Shown: piece after piece, positions 16,360-25,856 of the stretch
Layout of the letters: the number at the start of each line of letters is the position of its first letter
Position numbering within the stretch: the first letter of the stretch is position 1
Position numbers and translations under genes: made by a program
The notes under the pieces: model-generated
Databases searched by the model: none
Told to the model about the DNA's origin: nothing
What the model saw: only the letters and a program-made list of their open reading frames with translations
From: Mycolicibacterium sp. J2
GTDB taxonomy: Bacteria > Actinomycetota > Actinomycetes > Mycobacteriales > Mycobacteriaceae
Direction of reading: 5' to 3'
Assembly: GCF_026240945.1 (NCBI RefSeq)
Contig: NZ_JAPFPY010000004.1
Span: 62,001-126,000 of the forward strand
Length of the DNA stretch: 64,000 bases

Positions 16360-17738
16360 CCGAACCCTTCGTCCTCGCCGGCTTCACCATGTCGACGGTG
16401 TCGCACGGCAACTTCGGGCTGTGGCGCCACCCGCAGGACCAGACGTCGCGCTACACCGAGTTGAGTTATTGGGTGGGATTGGCCCAGTTGCTCGACAGCG
16501 GCGGATTCGACGCCCTGTTCATCGCCGACGCGGTCGGTCAACTGGATGTGTTCGGCGGCAATGCCGATGCCGCGCTGACGCGTGCGGTGCAGACACCGGT
16601 CACCGATCCGCTGCTGGCCGTATCGGCCATGGCGGCGGCCACCGAACACCTCGGCTTCGGCATCACGGTGTCCACCACCTACGAGAGTCCGTACCTGCTG
16701 GCCCGGAAGTTCAGCACGCTGGACCACCTCACCGGTGGCCGCATCGGCTGGAATGTGGTGACCTCGCTGCTGGACAGCGCGGCACGCAACATCATCGGCC
16801 GGGACCGGCAGATCCCGCACGACGAGCGCTACGCCATCGCCCAGGAATTCCTCGAAGTCACCTACAAACTGTGGGAGGGTTCGTGGGAGCCGGGTGCGGT
16901 GCGCCGTGATCGTGACCGCGGCGTGTACACCGACGCCACCAAGGTGCACCAGATCGGGCACGAGGGCACGTACTTCAGCGTTCCCGGTGCCCACCTGGTC
17001 GAGCCCTCCCCGCAACGCACCCCGGTGCTGTTCCAGGCCGGAACATCCTCGGCGGGACGCGAATTCGCCGCGCGCAATGCCGAATTGGTGTTCGCCAGCG
17101 ACCCCAGGCCCGACGTGCTGCGCGCCAATATCGATGACATCCGACGCCGTGCCGTGGCTCACGGCAGGCGGCCGGACGCGATCAAGTTCCTCACCTCGGT
17201 CGAGATCGTGGTGGACAGCACCGATGCGGCGGCCCAGGCCAAGGTGGCCGATCTGGCACGCTTCCACGACCTGGAAGCCGGTCTGGTGCTGCTGTCGGCA
17301 CTGTCGGGGGTCGACTGGTCCGAGTACGGCGTGGACCGGCCGATCGAGCAGTTCGGCACCGACGCCAGCCGATCGATCCTGGCCGCGGTGGCCGATTCCG
17401 AGGCGCGCCAACGGATCACCCTGCGCGACTACGTCGGCGGGCTGGGCGGATTCGGCGGTGAGCTGTTCGTCGGATCCGCCTCGACGGTGGCCGACGCACT
17501 GGAGGGCTACGCGCAACACACCGGTGTCGACGGTTTCAACATCGTCTACCACGTCACCCCGGGCAGCTTCGCCGATGTCGCCGAACATTTGATCCCGGAG
17601 CTACGGCGGCGCGGCCGGGCGCGCGAGGCGGGTGGCGCCACGACGTTGCGGCAGCGGATCTTCGGCACGGAATCCGCGTACCTGCCTGCCGATCACCCGG
17701 GTGCTGCCTTCCGGTGGCAAAAAATCCCGTCGATTTGA
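16356..17738 (+). CDS. LLM-class flavin-dependent monooxygenase (NtaA/SnaA/DszA family), second copy
   Basis: 460 residues, GTG start overlapping the first copy (GTGA). The same family blocks are present: FGLWRHPQDQTSRY near residue 20, GRIGWNVVTSLLDSAARN near 130, HDERYAIAQEFLEVTYKLWEG near 155, and PVLFQAGTSSAGREFAARNAELVF near 225. It diverges well away from copy one (for example no W after DALF-IAD), so the pair may act on successive or different substrates. Partners are the permease and the acyl-CoA-dehydrogenase-like monooxygenase downstream. Confidence 0.88.
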   Translation: MTEPFVLAGFTMSTVSHGNFGLWRHPQDQTSRYTELSYWVGLAQLLDSGGFDALFIADAVGQLDVFGGNADAALTRAVQTPVTDPLLAVSAMAAATEHLGFGITVSTTYESPYLLARKFSTLDHLTGGRIGWNVVTSLLDSAARNIIGRDRQIPHDERYAIAQEFLEVTYKLWEGSWEPGAVRRDRDRGVYTDATKVHQIGHEGTYFSVPGAHLVEPSPQRTPVLFQAGTSSAGREFAARNAELVFASDPRPDVLRANIDDIRRRAVAHGRRPDAIKFLTSVEIVVDSTDAAAQAKVADLARFHDLEAGLVLLSALSGVDWSEYGVDRPIEQFGTDASRSILAAVADSEARQRITLRDYVGGLGGFGGELFVGSASTVADALEGYAQHTGVDGFNIVYHVTPGSFADVAEHLIPELRRRGRAREAGGATTLRQRIFGTESAYLPADHPGAAFRWQKIPSI

Positions 17739-17846
17739 TCACTGACGCCGCGGACTGCCCTGCGGCATCGTGACATTCACATCAACTCTCTGTTAATAAT
17801 TTGCGCGCCAACCGATTACGGGGCGGGCAGGATGGAAGGCGGCAAC

Positions 17847-19370
17847 ATGTCGGCACCGACTCGGGTGGAGCTGGGCGGCCGCGCCCTGTCGACCGCGGAA
17901 GGGCACGGATTGGAGCGCGGTGCGCTGGGATTCTGGGGTGTGTTCGCCCAGGGACTGGCCGCGGCCGCACCGAGCGTCGCTGTGGCCACGGTGCCCTTCT
18001 CGCTGTTCGTCGCCGCGGGCAAGGGTTCGTCCTGGGCCGTCATCGTGGGCTTGGTCATCACCATCCTGATCGCCGCGACGATCAGCTTTCAGGCCAAGCG
18101 CACCGTGTCATCGGGATCGCTGGGCACCTACGCCGGCAACGGGCTGGGCCCCGGCGTCGCCTACGCGGCCGGATTCAGCCTGCTGGTCGGTTACATCGGC
18201 TTCGCCACCACCGGAACCCTGGGCGGGGTGGTGTACCTCGACTCGTTCCTGGAATCCATTGGATTGGGTTCGCAGGCAGCGTGGTTCCGGCTGCTGCTCG
18301 TCGTCGTCATCGTGGGTCTGGGCATCTACCTGCCGTACCGCGGGGCGGCCATCGCCGCGAAATACGAACTGGTCTTCGAACTCGTCGCGATCGCGTCGAT
18401 CCTGGTGATCATCGTCGGGTCATATGTCGCGTACGGGGCCCGGGTTGACTGGGAGCAGTGGAACCCCGCGCACCTGGGGCACAGCGCCACCTACGTTGCC
18501 GCGGTGGTCGCGGTGGGCTCCTACGCCGGGTTCGAGAGCGTCGCCTCCCTCGGCGCGGAAGCCAAGGATGCGCACCGCACCATCGGGCGGTCGCTGCTGC
18601 GGGTGGTGTTGCTGTTGGGCGTGCTCTATATCATCGCCACCTACCCGCAGATCCTGTTCTTCGACTCCATCGACGGCGACAAGGCGATCCTGCCGCAGCT
18701 GGCCACCTCCGCGGGTGTGCCGTGGGTCAACCAGGTCGTCAGCGGCACCGTCGCGGTCGCCTTCATCGTGTTCGTCACCGCGGTCACCACCGCCGCCGCG
18801 CGATCGCTGTTCACCTTCGCGCACGAAGGCGCGTTGCCGTCGACGCTGGCCAAGGTGCACCCCAAGCACAAGACTCCGTGGGTCGGCATCGTGTTCATCG
18901 GCGCGCTGGCATTCGCCTTCTCCACGGTGGCGACGTTCAGCTCGTCCGGTCGCGTGGTGTTCGAGGTGTACGGCGGCTACGTCGCCACCTGGGGCTTCTT
19001 GACCAGCTACCTGCTGGTGGTCATCGCCACGCCGATTTGGCTGTACAAGATCAGGGCGTTGACGCCGCTGCGGCTGGTGGTCTCGGTGGCCGCGACGCTG
19101 GCCCTCGGGTACGTCTTCTTCAGCAACTTCTATCCGGTACCCGACTTCCCGTTCAACATTCTGCCGCTGATCTTCGCCGGTATCCTGCTGGCCGGTCTTG
19201 CCTGGTATTGGTACCTCAAACGCACCAAGCCCGAGGTGGCCCGCCGAGTCGGGACCATCCAGACCCTGTCGGAAACTGAACAGCAGCGCCTGATCGAGGA
19301 GGGCCTGCTCGGTGCGCCACACGATAGTGTGGCCGTGCGCGAAGACTCAAAAGAGGTTGCAGCACAGTGA
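17847..19370 (+). CDS. APC-family amino acid permease
   Basis: About 507 residues with roughly 12 membrane spans and the APC signature region FWGVFAQGLAAAAPSVAVA near residue 30, plus GSYAGFESVASLGAEAKDAHRTIGRSL in the middle. ATG 17847 was preferred because GGAAGG lies seven bases upstream; ATG 17832 adds five residues but has no spaced ribosome binding site. It is coexpressed with two LLM oxygenases and a GNAT protein and probably imports the nitrogen- or sulfur-containing substrate, or an amino acid released from it. Substrate is unknown. Confidence 0.85.
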   Translation: MSAPTRVELGGRALSTAEGHGLERGALGFWGVFAQGLAAAAPSVAVATVPFSLFVAAGKGSSWAVIVGLVITILIAATISFQAKRTVSSGSLGTYAGNGLGPGVAYAAGFSLLVGYIGFATTGTLGGVVYLDSFLESIGLGSQAAWFRLLLVVVIVGLGIYLPYRGAAIAAKYELVFELVAIASILVIIVGSYVAYGARVDWEQWNPAHLGHSATYVAAVVAVGSYAGFESVASLGAEAKDAHRTIGRSLLRVVLLLGVLYIIATYPQILFFDSIDGDKAILPQLATSAGVPWVNQVVSGTVAVAFIVFVTAVTTAAARSLFTFAHEGALPSTLAKVHPKHKTPWVGIVFIGALAFAFSTVATFSSSGRVVFEVYGGYVATWGFLTSYLLVVIATPIWLYKIRALTPLRLVVSVAATLALGYVFFSNFYPVPDFPFNILPLIFAGILLAGLAWYWYLKRTKPEVARRVGTIQTLSETEQQRLIEEGLLGAPHDSVAVREDSKEVAAQ

Positions 19371-20362
19371 CGCTTGTGTATGAAAGCGGTGTCGGCAGCT
19401 GGTCGACAGCGGCCGTGACGCCGCTGGACTTCCCCCACATCGCCGATTTCCTGGCCACCACGGCGGGCATCGCCGGACGCAAGTTCGCCGCCGACTCCCG
19501 CGATGTCGCCGAGCAGTTCGGTGGCGCCTTTCCCGGCGGCGTGACCGCGGTACGTGACGGCGCGGGGCGCGTCCGCGGGTACGCGGCGTTGCATCGGCCC
19601 CATGGGCTGCAGTCGGAACTGTTGGCGGACTTCGTCTTCGACCCGGCCACACCCGTGCCGGTCGTCGACGACGCCGTCGCGTCGGTTGTCGCCCGGTTCG
19701 CCAGGGAGGCCGCTGTCATCCCGGGTGCCTTCCTGCGCAGTTTCATCGGCACCGACCAGCCGGCGGCCCGCGCCGCGGTGATCCGCCTCGGCGCCACCGA
19801 GGAAGGCCGCTTCATCCGGACGCGGAAACCGCTCGGCGGTGCGGACATCGACGAGCTGGCGGCGCTGACCCTGCCAGGACTGACCCTGCTCAGTTGGCCG
19901 GAGGTGCTCGACCGCGGCCTGGCCGAACAGGTACGCCGGCTGCAGTACGACACCTTCCTGGAGCACTTCGGCAACATGTCGAAGACGCCGGAGATCTTCG
20001 CTCATCACATCGCCAGTCGTTCGTTCACACCGGATTTCAGCAATGCGGTGATCGATGCCGGCGGCGATGTGGTGGGGTACGTGCTGGGTAGCACCTACAC
20101 GTACCTTGCCGGGGCCGGCGAGGAGCGCAGCGCTCACACCGACTACATCGGGGTGCGCCGCGACCAGCGCCGGGCCGGCATCGGGGAGTTCCTGTTGCGA
20201 AAGGTTTGGTTGGCGGCGCTACGCCGTGGCCTCACCATCGCCTCGCTGGGTACCGATATCAACAACGCCAGTAAGGCGCATCTGCTCTACGAGCGGCTGG
20301 GGTACGTCGCCGTCGAGCGCCAGTCCGCCTACCGCATCGACAGCCGAGGATCGACCAGATGA
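19367..20362 (+). CDS. Tandem GNAT-domain acetyltransferase
   Basis: 331 residues with GNAT-like folds in two halves (about 10-165 and 175-325). Only the second half has a clear acetyl-CoA motif, VRRDQRRAGIGEFLLRKVW near residue 265; the first is degenerate. This layout resembles mycothiol synthase MshD and antibiotic acetyltransferases of the same architecture. The GTG start overlaps the permease stop by four bases and its stop overlaps the next start by four, so it is translationally coupled within the operon. It may acetylate the substrate or product of the monooxygenases; this is inference. Confidence 0.8.
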   Translation: MTLVYESGVGSWSTAAVTPLDFPHIADFLATTAGIAGRKFAADSRDVAEQFGGAFPGGVTAVRDGAGRVRGYAALHRPHGLQSELLADFVFDPATPVPVVDDAVASVVARFAREAAVIPGAFLRSFIGTDQPAARAAVIRLGATEEGRFIRTRKPLGGADIDELAALTLPGLTLLSWPEVLDRGLAEQVRRLQYDTFLEHFGNMSKTPEIFAHHIASRSFTPDFSNAVIDAGGDVVGYVLGSTYTYLAGAGEERSAHTDYIGVRRDQRRAGIGEFLLRKVWLAALRRGLTIASLGTDINNASKAHLLYERLGYVAVERQSAYRIDSRGSTR

Positions 20363-21567
20363 GTTACCTGCAGACGCCCACCGCCGACCTTGACGATCTG
20401 CGCGCGCAGTTCGCGCCGGCGTTCGACAAGATCGCCGAGGCGAACCTGGAACGTGAGCGGGAGCGCATCTTCCCGCACGAGCAGGTGCGGTTGCTCAACG
20501 ATGCCGGATTCGGCATCCTGCGTATCCCGCTGCAGCACGGCGGATTCGGCGCGTCTCTGCGGCAGGTGTTCCTGCTGCTGGCCGATCTTGGTGAGGCCGA
20601 CGCGAACGTCGCGCACATCTGGCGTAACCACCTGGCGTTCGTGGAAGACCGGTTGAACGCGCCGGTGTCGGAGACCAACGACACCTGGATCGAGCGGTTC
20701 CGGGCCGGCCAGTTCGTCGGCGGCGGTTGGACCGAGGCCAACAATGTCACGCTGACCAACCTGATCACCACGGTATCCGCCGAGGATGACCACTACCGGG
20801 TGACGGGTGCGAAGTTCTACGCCACCGGCAGTCTGTACGCCGACTGGCTCGACGTACTGGGCCGCGGTGAGGACGGTGAACTATTGACCGCGCTGGTGCG
20901 CGCTGACGATCCCGGGGTGACGTTGGTCGATGACTGGGACGGCTTCGGTCAGCGCACCACTGCCAGCGGCACCGCGCGTTACGACGGGGTGCGGGCCGAG
21001 CGCGGCGATGTGTTCCCGGCCGCCGAGCGGTTCGCCTACCAGGGTCACTTCTATCAGACGGCCATGCTGTCGGTGCTGACCGGAATCACCAGGGCGGCGC
21101 TGCGCGACGGGTCGACCGCGCTGCTCGGTCGTCGACGCAACTACCCACAGGGGCTCACCGAGGTGCCGTCCGACGACGCGCAACTGTTGGCCGTCATCGG
21201 TGAGGTGTCCGCCGACGCGTTCGCCGCCGAGGCCGCGCTGGCCCGGGCGGGGGAGGCGCTGGACCGCATCGATGCGTCCGCCGAGGACGCCAAGCGACGC
21301 CTGATCGACGCCGAGGTGGCCGTGACCCAGGCCCAGTTGGTCATCATCGCCGCCGCCCTGCGCGCTACAACCACCGTGTTCGACGCGCTCGGCGCGTCGG
21401 GGGTGTCCGAACAGCGGGGGCTGGACCGCCATTGGCGCAACGCACGGACCCTGGCGTCGCACAACCCACGGGTCTACAAGGCGCGCATCCTGGGTGACTA
21501 CCTGATCAACGGTAAGGATCCGGTATCCAACCTGGCCGCGCTGGGCCGCGGCGGACAGGGCAACTAG
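20359..21567 (+). CDS. DszC/SfnB-like flavin monooxygenase (acyl-CoA dehydrogenase fold)
   Basis: 402 residues with the acyl-CoA dehydrogenase fold: an N-terminal helical part (LRIPLQHGGFGASLRQVFLLLADLGEADANVAHIWRNH-type helix, around 50-90), the beta domain with VTGAKFYATGSLYADW near residue 150, and a C-terminal helical domain. Members of this branch (DszC, SfnB, and related C4-type monooxygenases) use FMNH2 and oxygen on thiophenes or in sulfone/sulfonate assimilation rather than oxidising acyl-CoA. Context with two NtaA/DszA-type enzymes supports a sulfur- or xenobiotic-oxidising role. It meets the next gene tail to tail with a four-base overlap. Confidence 0.85.
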   Translation: MSYLQTPTADLDDLRAQFAPAFDKIAEANLERERERIFPHEQVRLLNDAGFGILRIPLQHGGFGASLRQVFLLLADLGEADANVAHIWRNHLAFVEDRLNAPVSETNDTWIERFRAGQFVGGGWTEANNVTLTNLITTVSAEDDHYRVTGAKFYATGSLYADWLDVLGRGEDGELLTALVRADDPGVTLVDDWDGFGQRTTASGTARYDGVRAERGDVFPAAERFAYQGHFYQTAMLSVLTGITRAALRDGSTALLGRRRNYPQGLTEVPSDDAQLLAVIGEVSADAFAAEAALARAGEALDRIDASAEDAKRRLIDAEVAVTQAQLVIIAAALRATTTVFDALGASGVSEQRGLDRHWRNARTLASHNPRVYKARILGDYLINGKDPVSNLAALGRGGQGN

Positions 21568-22478
21568 ACCACGCGAAGCACGGCCTTGCCGGCAACCTGC
21601 CGGTTCAGCAGCGCCTGGGTGGCCGCACCGATGTTGTCCCACGAAGCGCGCAGCCCGATCTGCGGATCGAGTTCGCCGTCGGCGAGCAGGGTGAGTAGAT
21701 AGCGCAGGTCGTCCTGGAAGGGCGCCCGAACCGTGAACGGCTCCAAGCGTTTCCGGTTGCCCAACCGGCGATGCGCCTCGAGGTCGATGGTGGTGGGCTC
21801 GTTGGAGGCCATCCCGATGGACTGCACCGATCCGCCGTCGGATACCAGCGTGAAAGCCTGCGCCAGCAGCGCGCCACCGACATTGTCGAGCACACCGAAC
21901 ACCGGCTCGGTCACGCCGTCCAGGCCCATGACCACCTCGGCGGCACCCAGTTCGGTCAGACCGTCACCCCTGCCCGGGCTCCCGACGGCCGCCACCACAT
22001 GGGCGCCCGCCCTGGCCGCCAACTGGACCGCGAACCGGCCGACCCCGCCCGAGGCTCCGGTGATGAGCACCCGTTGCCCGACCACCGGCCCCAGCGCCCG
22101 CAAGGCTTGTAGGGCGGTGACACCGGCGACCGGAAGCGCGGCCGCCTCGTCGAACTCCACGAACTCGGGCAGCTCGGCCAGATTCGTGGTGTCCACCGCG
22201 CGGCGTTCCGCCCAGCCACCCTCACCGCCGAAGGCCACCACCCGGGTGCCGACCGGCGGTCCCGACCCGTCGGCCGCAGCCCGGGCCACCACACCGGCGG
22301 TGTCCCAACCGGGCACCTCCCCGGGCCGCCGCATCTGGTCGATGAAATGCACTTCGCCGAAGTTCAGTGCGATGGCGTGCACGTCGATCACGGCCTGACC
22401 GGCGGTCGGTGCGGGTTCACCGACCTCCCCGAACCGCAGGTCGGCCGGCGCGTGCGGGTCGTAGACGATGGCTCGCAT
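21564..22478 (-). CDS. Zinc-free MDR-type quinone oxidoreductase/alcohol dehydrogenase
   Basis: 304 residues. GroES-like N-terminal domain (about 1-110, MRAIVYDPHAPADLRF) and Rossmann domain with VLITGASGGVGRFAVQLA near residue 135. No catalytic-zinc Cys/His pattern is visible, which fits the quinone reductase branch. ATG 22478 is used; an in-frame GTG at 22493 would add five residues. The gene is on the opposite strand to the oxygenase operon and convergent with it. Redox partner is unknown. Confidence 0.85.
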   Translation of the reverse strand: MRAIVYDPHAPADLRFGEVGEPAPTAGQAVIDVHAIALNFGEVHFIDQMRRPGEVPGWDTAGVVARAAADGSGPPVGTRVVAFGGEGGWAERRAVDTTNLAELPEFVEFDEAAALPVAGVTALQALRALGPVVGQRVLITGASGGVGRFAVQLAARAGAHVVAAVGSPGRGDGLTELGAAEVVMGLDGVTEPVFGVLDNVGGALLAQAFTLVSDGGSVQSIGMASNEPTTIDLEAHRRLGNRKRLEPFTVRAPFQDDLRYLLTLLADGELDPQIGLRASWDNIGAATQALLNRQVAGKAVLRVV

Positions 22479-22553
22479 GCTGTCGGCCAACACTGCCGCC
22501 GACCGGCGTATTCCCGTCTCTCCGCAGAACGAGGAAAGGCTCGTAGGGTTGTC

Positions 22554-23081
22554 ATGGTGAGCATGCGCGACCGTGAGCGTTGGGACGCGGCCTACCGCGA
22601 CCGCGAGGTCTGCCAGCCCGGTTTACCGGCCGTCTTCGCCGCGTACGAAGCGGTGTTCCCGAGCGTGGGGACGGCGCTGGACGTCGCGTGCGGGCAGGGC
22701 GCGGCGGCTGTCTGGCTGGCGCGGCGCGGACTCGACGTGCTGGGCGTCGACGCCTCGGTCGTCGCGATCGAGCAGGCGCGCGCCCTGGCCACCGGGACGA
22801 CGGCCCGCTTTGCGGTGGCGGACCTCGACGACGGCCTGCCGCCAGACGCGCCGGTGGATGTGCTGCTGTGTCACCGGTTTCGCGATCCCCGGCTGTACCC
22901 GGTGTTCGTCGACCGGCTGAAACCCGCAGGGCTGCTGGCGATCTGCGTGCTCAGCGAGGTGGGCGGGCCGCCGGGCCCGTTCCGCGCCGCTGCTGGGGAA
23001 TTGGTTCGGGCGTTCGCGGAGCTGGAGCCCATCGCGACGGGGGAGGGCGACGGACAGGCCTGGCTGCTCGCTATTCGTTGA
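22554..23081 (+). CDS. SAM-dependent methyltransferase (class I)
   Basis: 175 residues. The SAM motif I VGTALDVACGQGAAAVWLA sits near residue 40 and motif II-like VLGVDASVVAIEQAR follows near 65. The C-terminal part lacks any recognisable substrate domain and the whole is shorter than average class I enzymes (about 200-260 residues). ATG 22554 was chosen; an in-frame ATG at 22563 is possible. Divergent from the quinone oxidoreductase with 75 bases between, so they may share a promoter region. Substrate unknown. Confidence 0.8.
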   Translation: MVSMRDRERWDAAYRDREVCQPGLPAVFAAYEAVFPSVGTALDVACGQGAAAVWLARRGLDVLGVDASVVAIEQARALATGTTARFAVADLDDGLPPDAPVDVLLCHRFRDPRLYPVFVDRLKPAGLLAICVLSEVGGPPGPFRAAAGELVRAFAELEPIATGEGDGQAWLLAIR

Positions 23082-23101
23082 GCCGCAATAGGTTCACACA
23101 A

Positions 23102-24946
23102 TCACAGTGACCCCTCGGCGATCCGGCGCACTGCCCGTAGGAACACGTCGATCTCGTCGAAGGTGTTGTAGAACGCGAACGACGGCCGCACAGTGGCCTC
23201 CAAGCCCAGGCGGCGCAAGATCGGCTGCGCGCAGTGATGCCCCGCCCGCACCGCGATGCCCTCCGAGTTGAGCGCCTTACCCACCTCCAGCGGTTCGTGA
23301 CCCGCCAGCACGAACGACAGCACGCTGGCCTTCTCGCGTGCCGTCCCGACCAGGCGCACACCGGGGATATCGGCCAATCGTGGTGTGGCGTACTCCAGCA
23401 GCGCGTGCTCATAGGCGGCGATGCGTTCGACACCGACCCGCTCCACGTAACGCAGCGCCTCACCGAGTCCGACCGCGTCGGCGATATTGCCGGTGCCCGC
23501 CTCGTATTTGTTGGGTGGCCCCTGATACAGCGACCGCTCCAGGGTCACGTCGGCGATCATGTTGCCCCCACCCTGCCACGGCGGAGTCTCGGCCAGCACG
23601 TCCTCGCGGCCGTAGAGCACCCCGATTCCGTTGGGCCCGAAGATCTTGTGCCCGGAGAACACGAAGAAATCCGCCCCGGTCTCGGACACGTCGATCGGGA
23701 TATGCGGGATGGACTGCGCGCCGTCGATCAGCACCCGCGCGCCGTACCGGTGACCGAGTTCGACGATCGTCTTGACCGGTGTGACCGTACCCAGTGCGTT
23801 GGACACCTGGGTGGCGGCCACCAGCTTGGTCCGCGGGCCCAGCAGATCCTCGAACTCACTGACCAACAGATTGCCTGCATCGTCCACCGGGGCGACCTTG
23901 AGCACCGCGCCGGTCTTCTGCGAGATCAGCTGCCACGGAACGATATTGGCGTGGTGCTCCAGGTGGGTGATGACGATCTCGTCGCCCGGGCCCAGATGCT
24001 TGCCACCCCACGCGTAGGCCACCAGGTTGATCGCCTCGGTGGTGCCGCGCACGAAGACGATCTCCTCGGTCTTGGCCGCACCGATGAACCGGCGAACCGC
24101 TTCTCTGGCGTCCTCGTAGGCGTCGGTGGCGCGCGCCGCCAACTCGTGTGCAGCCCGGTGGATGTTGGAGTTCTCGTGGGCGTAGAAGTAGGCCAACCGG
24201 TCGATCACCGACTGCGGCTTCTGCGTGGTGGCGGCGTTGTCGAACCAGATGAGTGGTTTGCCGTTGACGGTTTCCCGCAGGATCGGAAAGTCCGCCCTGA
24301 TCGCGTGCACGTCGAAGATCTCGTGATCGTCCCGGATCGCCGGAACCGGCTCGGGTGCAGGCGGTTTCAGGAAGTAATAACCGTCGGCGTCCTGGGATGC
24401 CGGTGCCGCATCGGTCCAGCCCAGATCCGGCACATCCGGCACCGTGCCCGGCCACACCGGGGCCGACCCGCGCGGGGGCGTCGGAGGTGCCGACGGCACC
24501 AGACCTGTCAGGGACGAGCGAAGCGACGGGGAGAGGTCCGGCACCGTGAACGGCTCGAACCCGCTGAACGGAACGATCGGGCTCACTGCCGTCCCTCGGG
24601 GCGCGACCGGGGCGGCACCCGGCGGAACCCCTTCCGGCCCAGGTGATGTCGGCGCCGGAACCGTCGTCTCCGGCACCGACACGAACTCCGCCGGCGCGCC
24701 TGGATGTGCGACACCGGCGGCCGTCGAACCCGCCGACGTGGCCGTGGTGACATCCGGGGCGACGCCCCGCGGGGTCACCTGGGTGCTCGCGGGCGGGCTG
24801 TCCGGGCCGGGCCGGAAGCTCGTCGCGAACAACTGCGACGCCAGCGCCGACAGTTCGGCCTCGCTTATCGGCAGGTCCCCTTCCGCATCGGACGACCGGT
24901 ATTCCTTCCCGTCGCTTCGCTCGCCCCGAAACTCACTTGTACTCAT
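23102..24946 (-). CDS. Family 2A encapsulin cargo: SufS-type cysteine desulfurase with disordered N-terminal targeting domain
   Basis: 614 residues. Residues 1-210 are a low-complexity, Pro/Ala/Ser/Thr-rich extension with no fold; residues 211-614 are a group II cysteine desulfurase. The PLP lysine lies in FSGHKIFGPNG, the active-site cysteine is C572 in RAGHHCAQP, and HLEHHANIVPW is intact. The enzyme releases sulfur from cysteine, giving alanine. Family 2A encapsulins are known to package exactly such desulfurases through their long N-terminal region. The ATG overlaps the shell gene stop by 14 bases, so the two are translationally coupled. Confidence 0.93.
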   Translation of the reverse strand: MSTSEFRGERSDGKEYRSSDAEGDLPISEAELSALASQLFATSFRPGPDSPPASTQVTPRGVAPDVTTATSAGSTAAGVAHPGAPAEFVSVPETTVPAPTSPGPEGVPPGAAPVAPRGTAVSPIVPFSGFEPFTVPDLSPSLRSSLTGLVPSAPPTPPRGSAPVWPGTVPDVPDLGWTDAAPASQDADGYYFLKPPAPEPVPAIRDDHEIFDVHAIRADFPILRETVNGKPLIWFDNAATTQKPQSVIDRLAYFYAHENSNIHRAAHELAARATDAYEDAREAVRRFIGAAKTEEIVFVRGTTEAINLVAYAWGGKHLGPGDEIVITHLEHHANIVPWQLISQKTGAVLKVAPVDDAGNLLVSEFEDLLGPRTKLVAATQVSNALGTVTPVKTIVELGHRYGARVLIDGAQSIPHIPIDVSETGADFFVFSGHKIFGPNGIGVLYGREDVLAETPPWQGGGNMIADVTLERSLYQGPPNKYEAGTGNIADAVGLGEALRYVERVGVERIAAYEHALLEYATPRLADIPGVRLVGTAREKASVLSFVLAGHEPLEVGKALNSEGIAVRAGHHCAQPILRRLGLEATVRPSFAFYNTFDEIDVFLRAVRRIAEGSL

Positions 24947-25856
24947 GGAAGTGGTCCACAGCGACATCGTCCAGCACCGCCAACGCATCGTCGGTCAGCA
25001 CCGCCAGCGACGAGTACAGGGTGACCAGATACGAGGCGATCGCCGACCGGTTGATCCCGGTGAACCGCACCGACAACCCCGGCGCCTGCTCGCCGACCAG
25101 CCCCGGCTGGAACAGACCCACCACGCCTTGGCGCTCCTCGCCGGTGCGGACCAGGATGAACTTGGTCTTGGAATCCTCGACCGGCACCTTGTCGCTGGGC
25201 ACGATCGGGATACCCCGCCACGTGATGAACTGGGCGCCGAACAGGCTGACCACTGGCGGCGGTACCCCGCGCCGGGTGGCTTCCCGGCCGAACGCGGCCA
25301 CGCCGAGCGGGTTGGTGAGGAAGAACGCGGGCGTCTTCCACACCTTGGTGATCAACGAGTCCAGGTCGTCAGGGGTGGGGGTGCCACGCCGGGTGGAGAT
25401 GGTCTGCTCGGGGGTCACCTGGGAGAGCAGGCCGTACTCCGGGTTGTTGACCAGCTCGTACTCTTGGCGCTCCTTGATGGTCTCGATGGTCAACCGCAGC
25501 TGCTGGGCAACCTGGTCGTGCGGGCTGGAGTACAGGTCCGACACCCGGGTGTGCACGTCGAGCAGCGTCGAGATGGAACGCAGCGTGTACTCGCGCGGGC
25601 TGGTCTCGTAGTCGACATAGGTCTCCGGCAGCGGATCCTCGCTGCCCGTGCCCTCGTCCGCGTGGATAGCCACCCGCTCCGGGTTGATCACCCGGTTGAC
25701 CCGGTAGATACCGGCCTCCACAGGCACCCAAGACAGCAGGTGCAGCAGGAAGCGCGGCGTGATGGTCGACAGCTGCGGGACTGTCTTGGTGGCGTTGGCA
25801 AGCTGCCTGGCGGCGAGATCGCCGAGGGCCTGCGACTCGTTCTGGGCAGACGTCAT
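24933..25856 (-). CDS. Family 2A encapsulin shell protein (SrpI / M. leprae MMP-I-like)
   Basis: 307 residues, the same length as the M. leprae major membrane protein I, now recognised as an encapsulin. The sequence (PRFLLHLLSWVPVEAGIYRVNRV, SDLYSSPHDQVAQQLRLTIE, TPAFFLTNPLGVAAFGREA) is typical of the HK97-fold shell proteins of family 2A, which assemble T=1 cages. ATG 25856 has a strong GGAGGT seven bases upstream. Directly after it comes the cysteine desulfurase cargo, so the pair encodes a sulfur-handling nanocompartment. No serine acetyltransferase gene is adjacent. The promoter lies in the divergent region shared with the cysteine leader peptide. Confidence 0.94.
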   Translation of the reverse strand: MTSAQNESQALGDLAARQLANATKTVPQLSTITPRFLLHLLSWVPVEAGIYRVNRVINPERVAIHADEGTGSEDPLPETYVDYETSPREYTLRSISTLLDVHTRVSDLYSSPHDQVAQQLRLTIETIKERQEYELVNNPEYGLLSQVTPEQTISTRRGTPTPDDLDSLITKVWKTPAFFLTNPLGVAAFGREATRRGVPPPVVSLFGAQFITWRGIPIVPSDKVPVEDSKTKFILVRTGEERQGVVGLFQPGLVGEQAPGLSVRFTGINRSAIASYLVTLYSSLAVLTDDALAVLDDVAVDHFHEYK

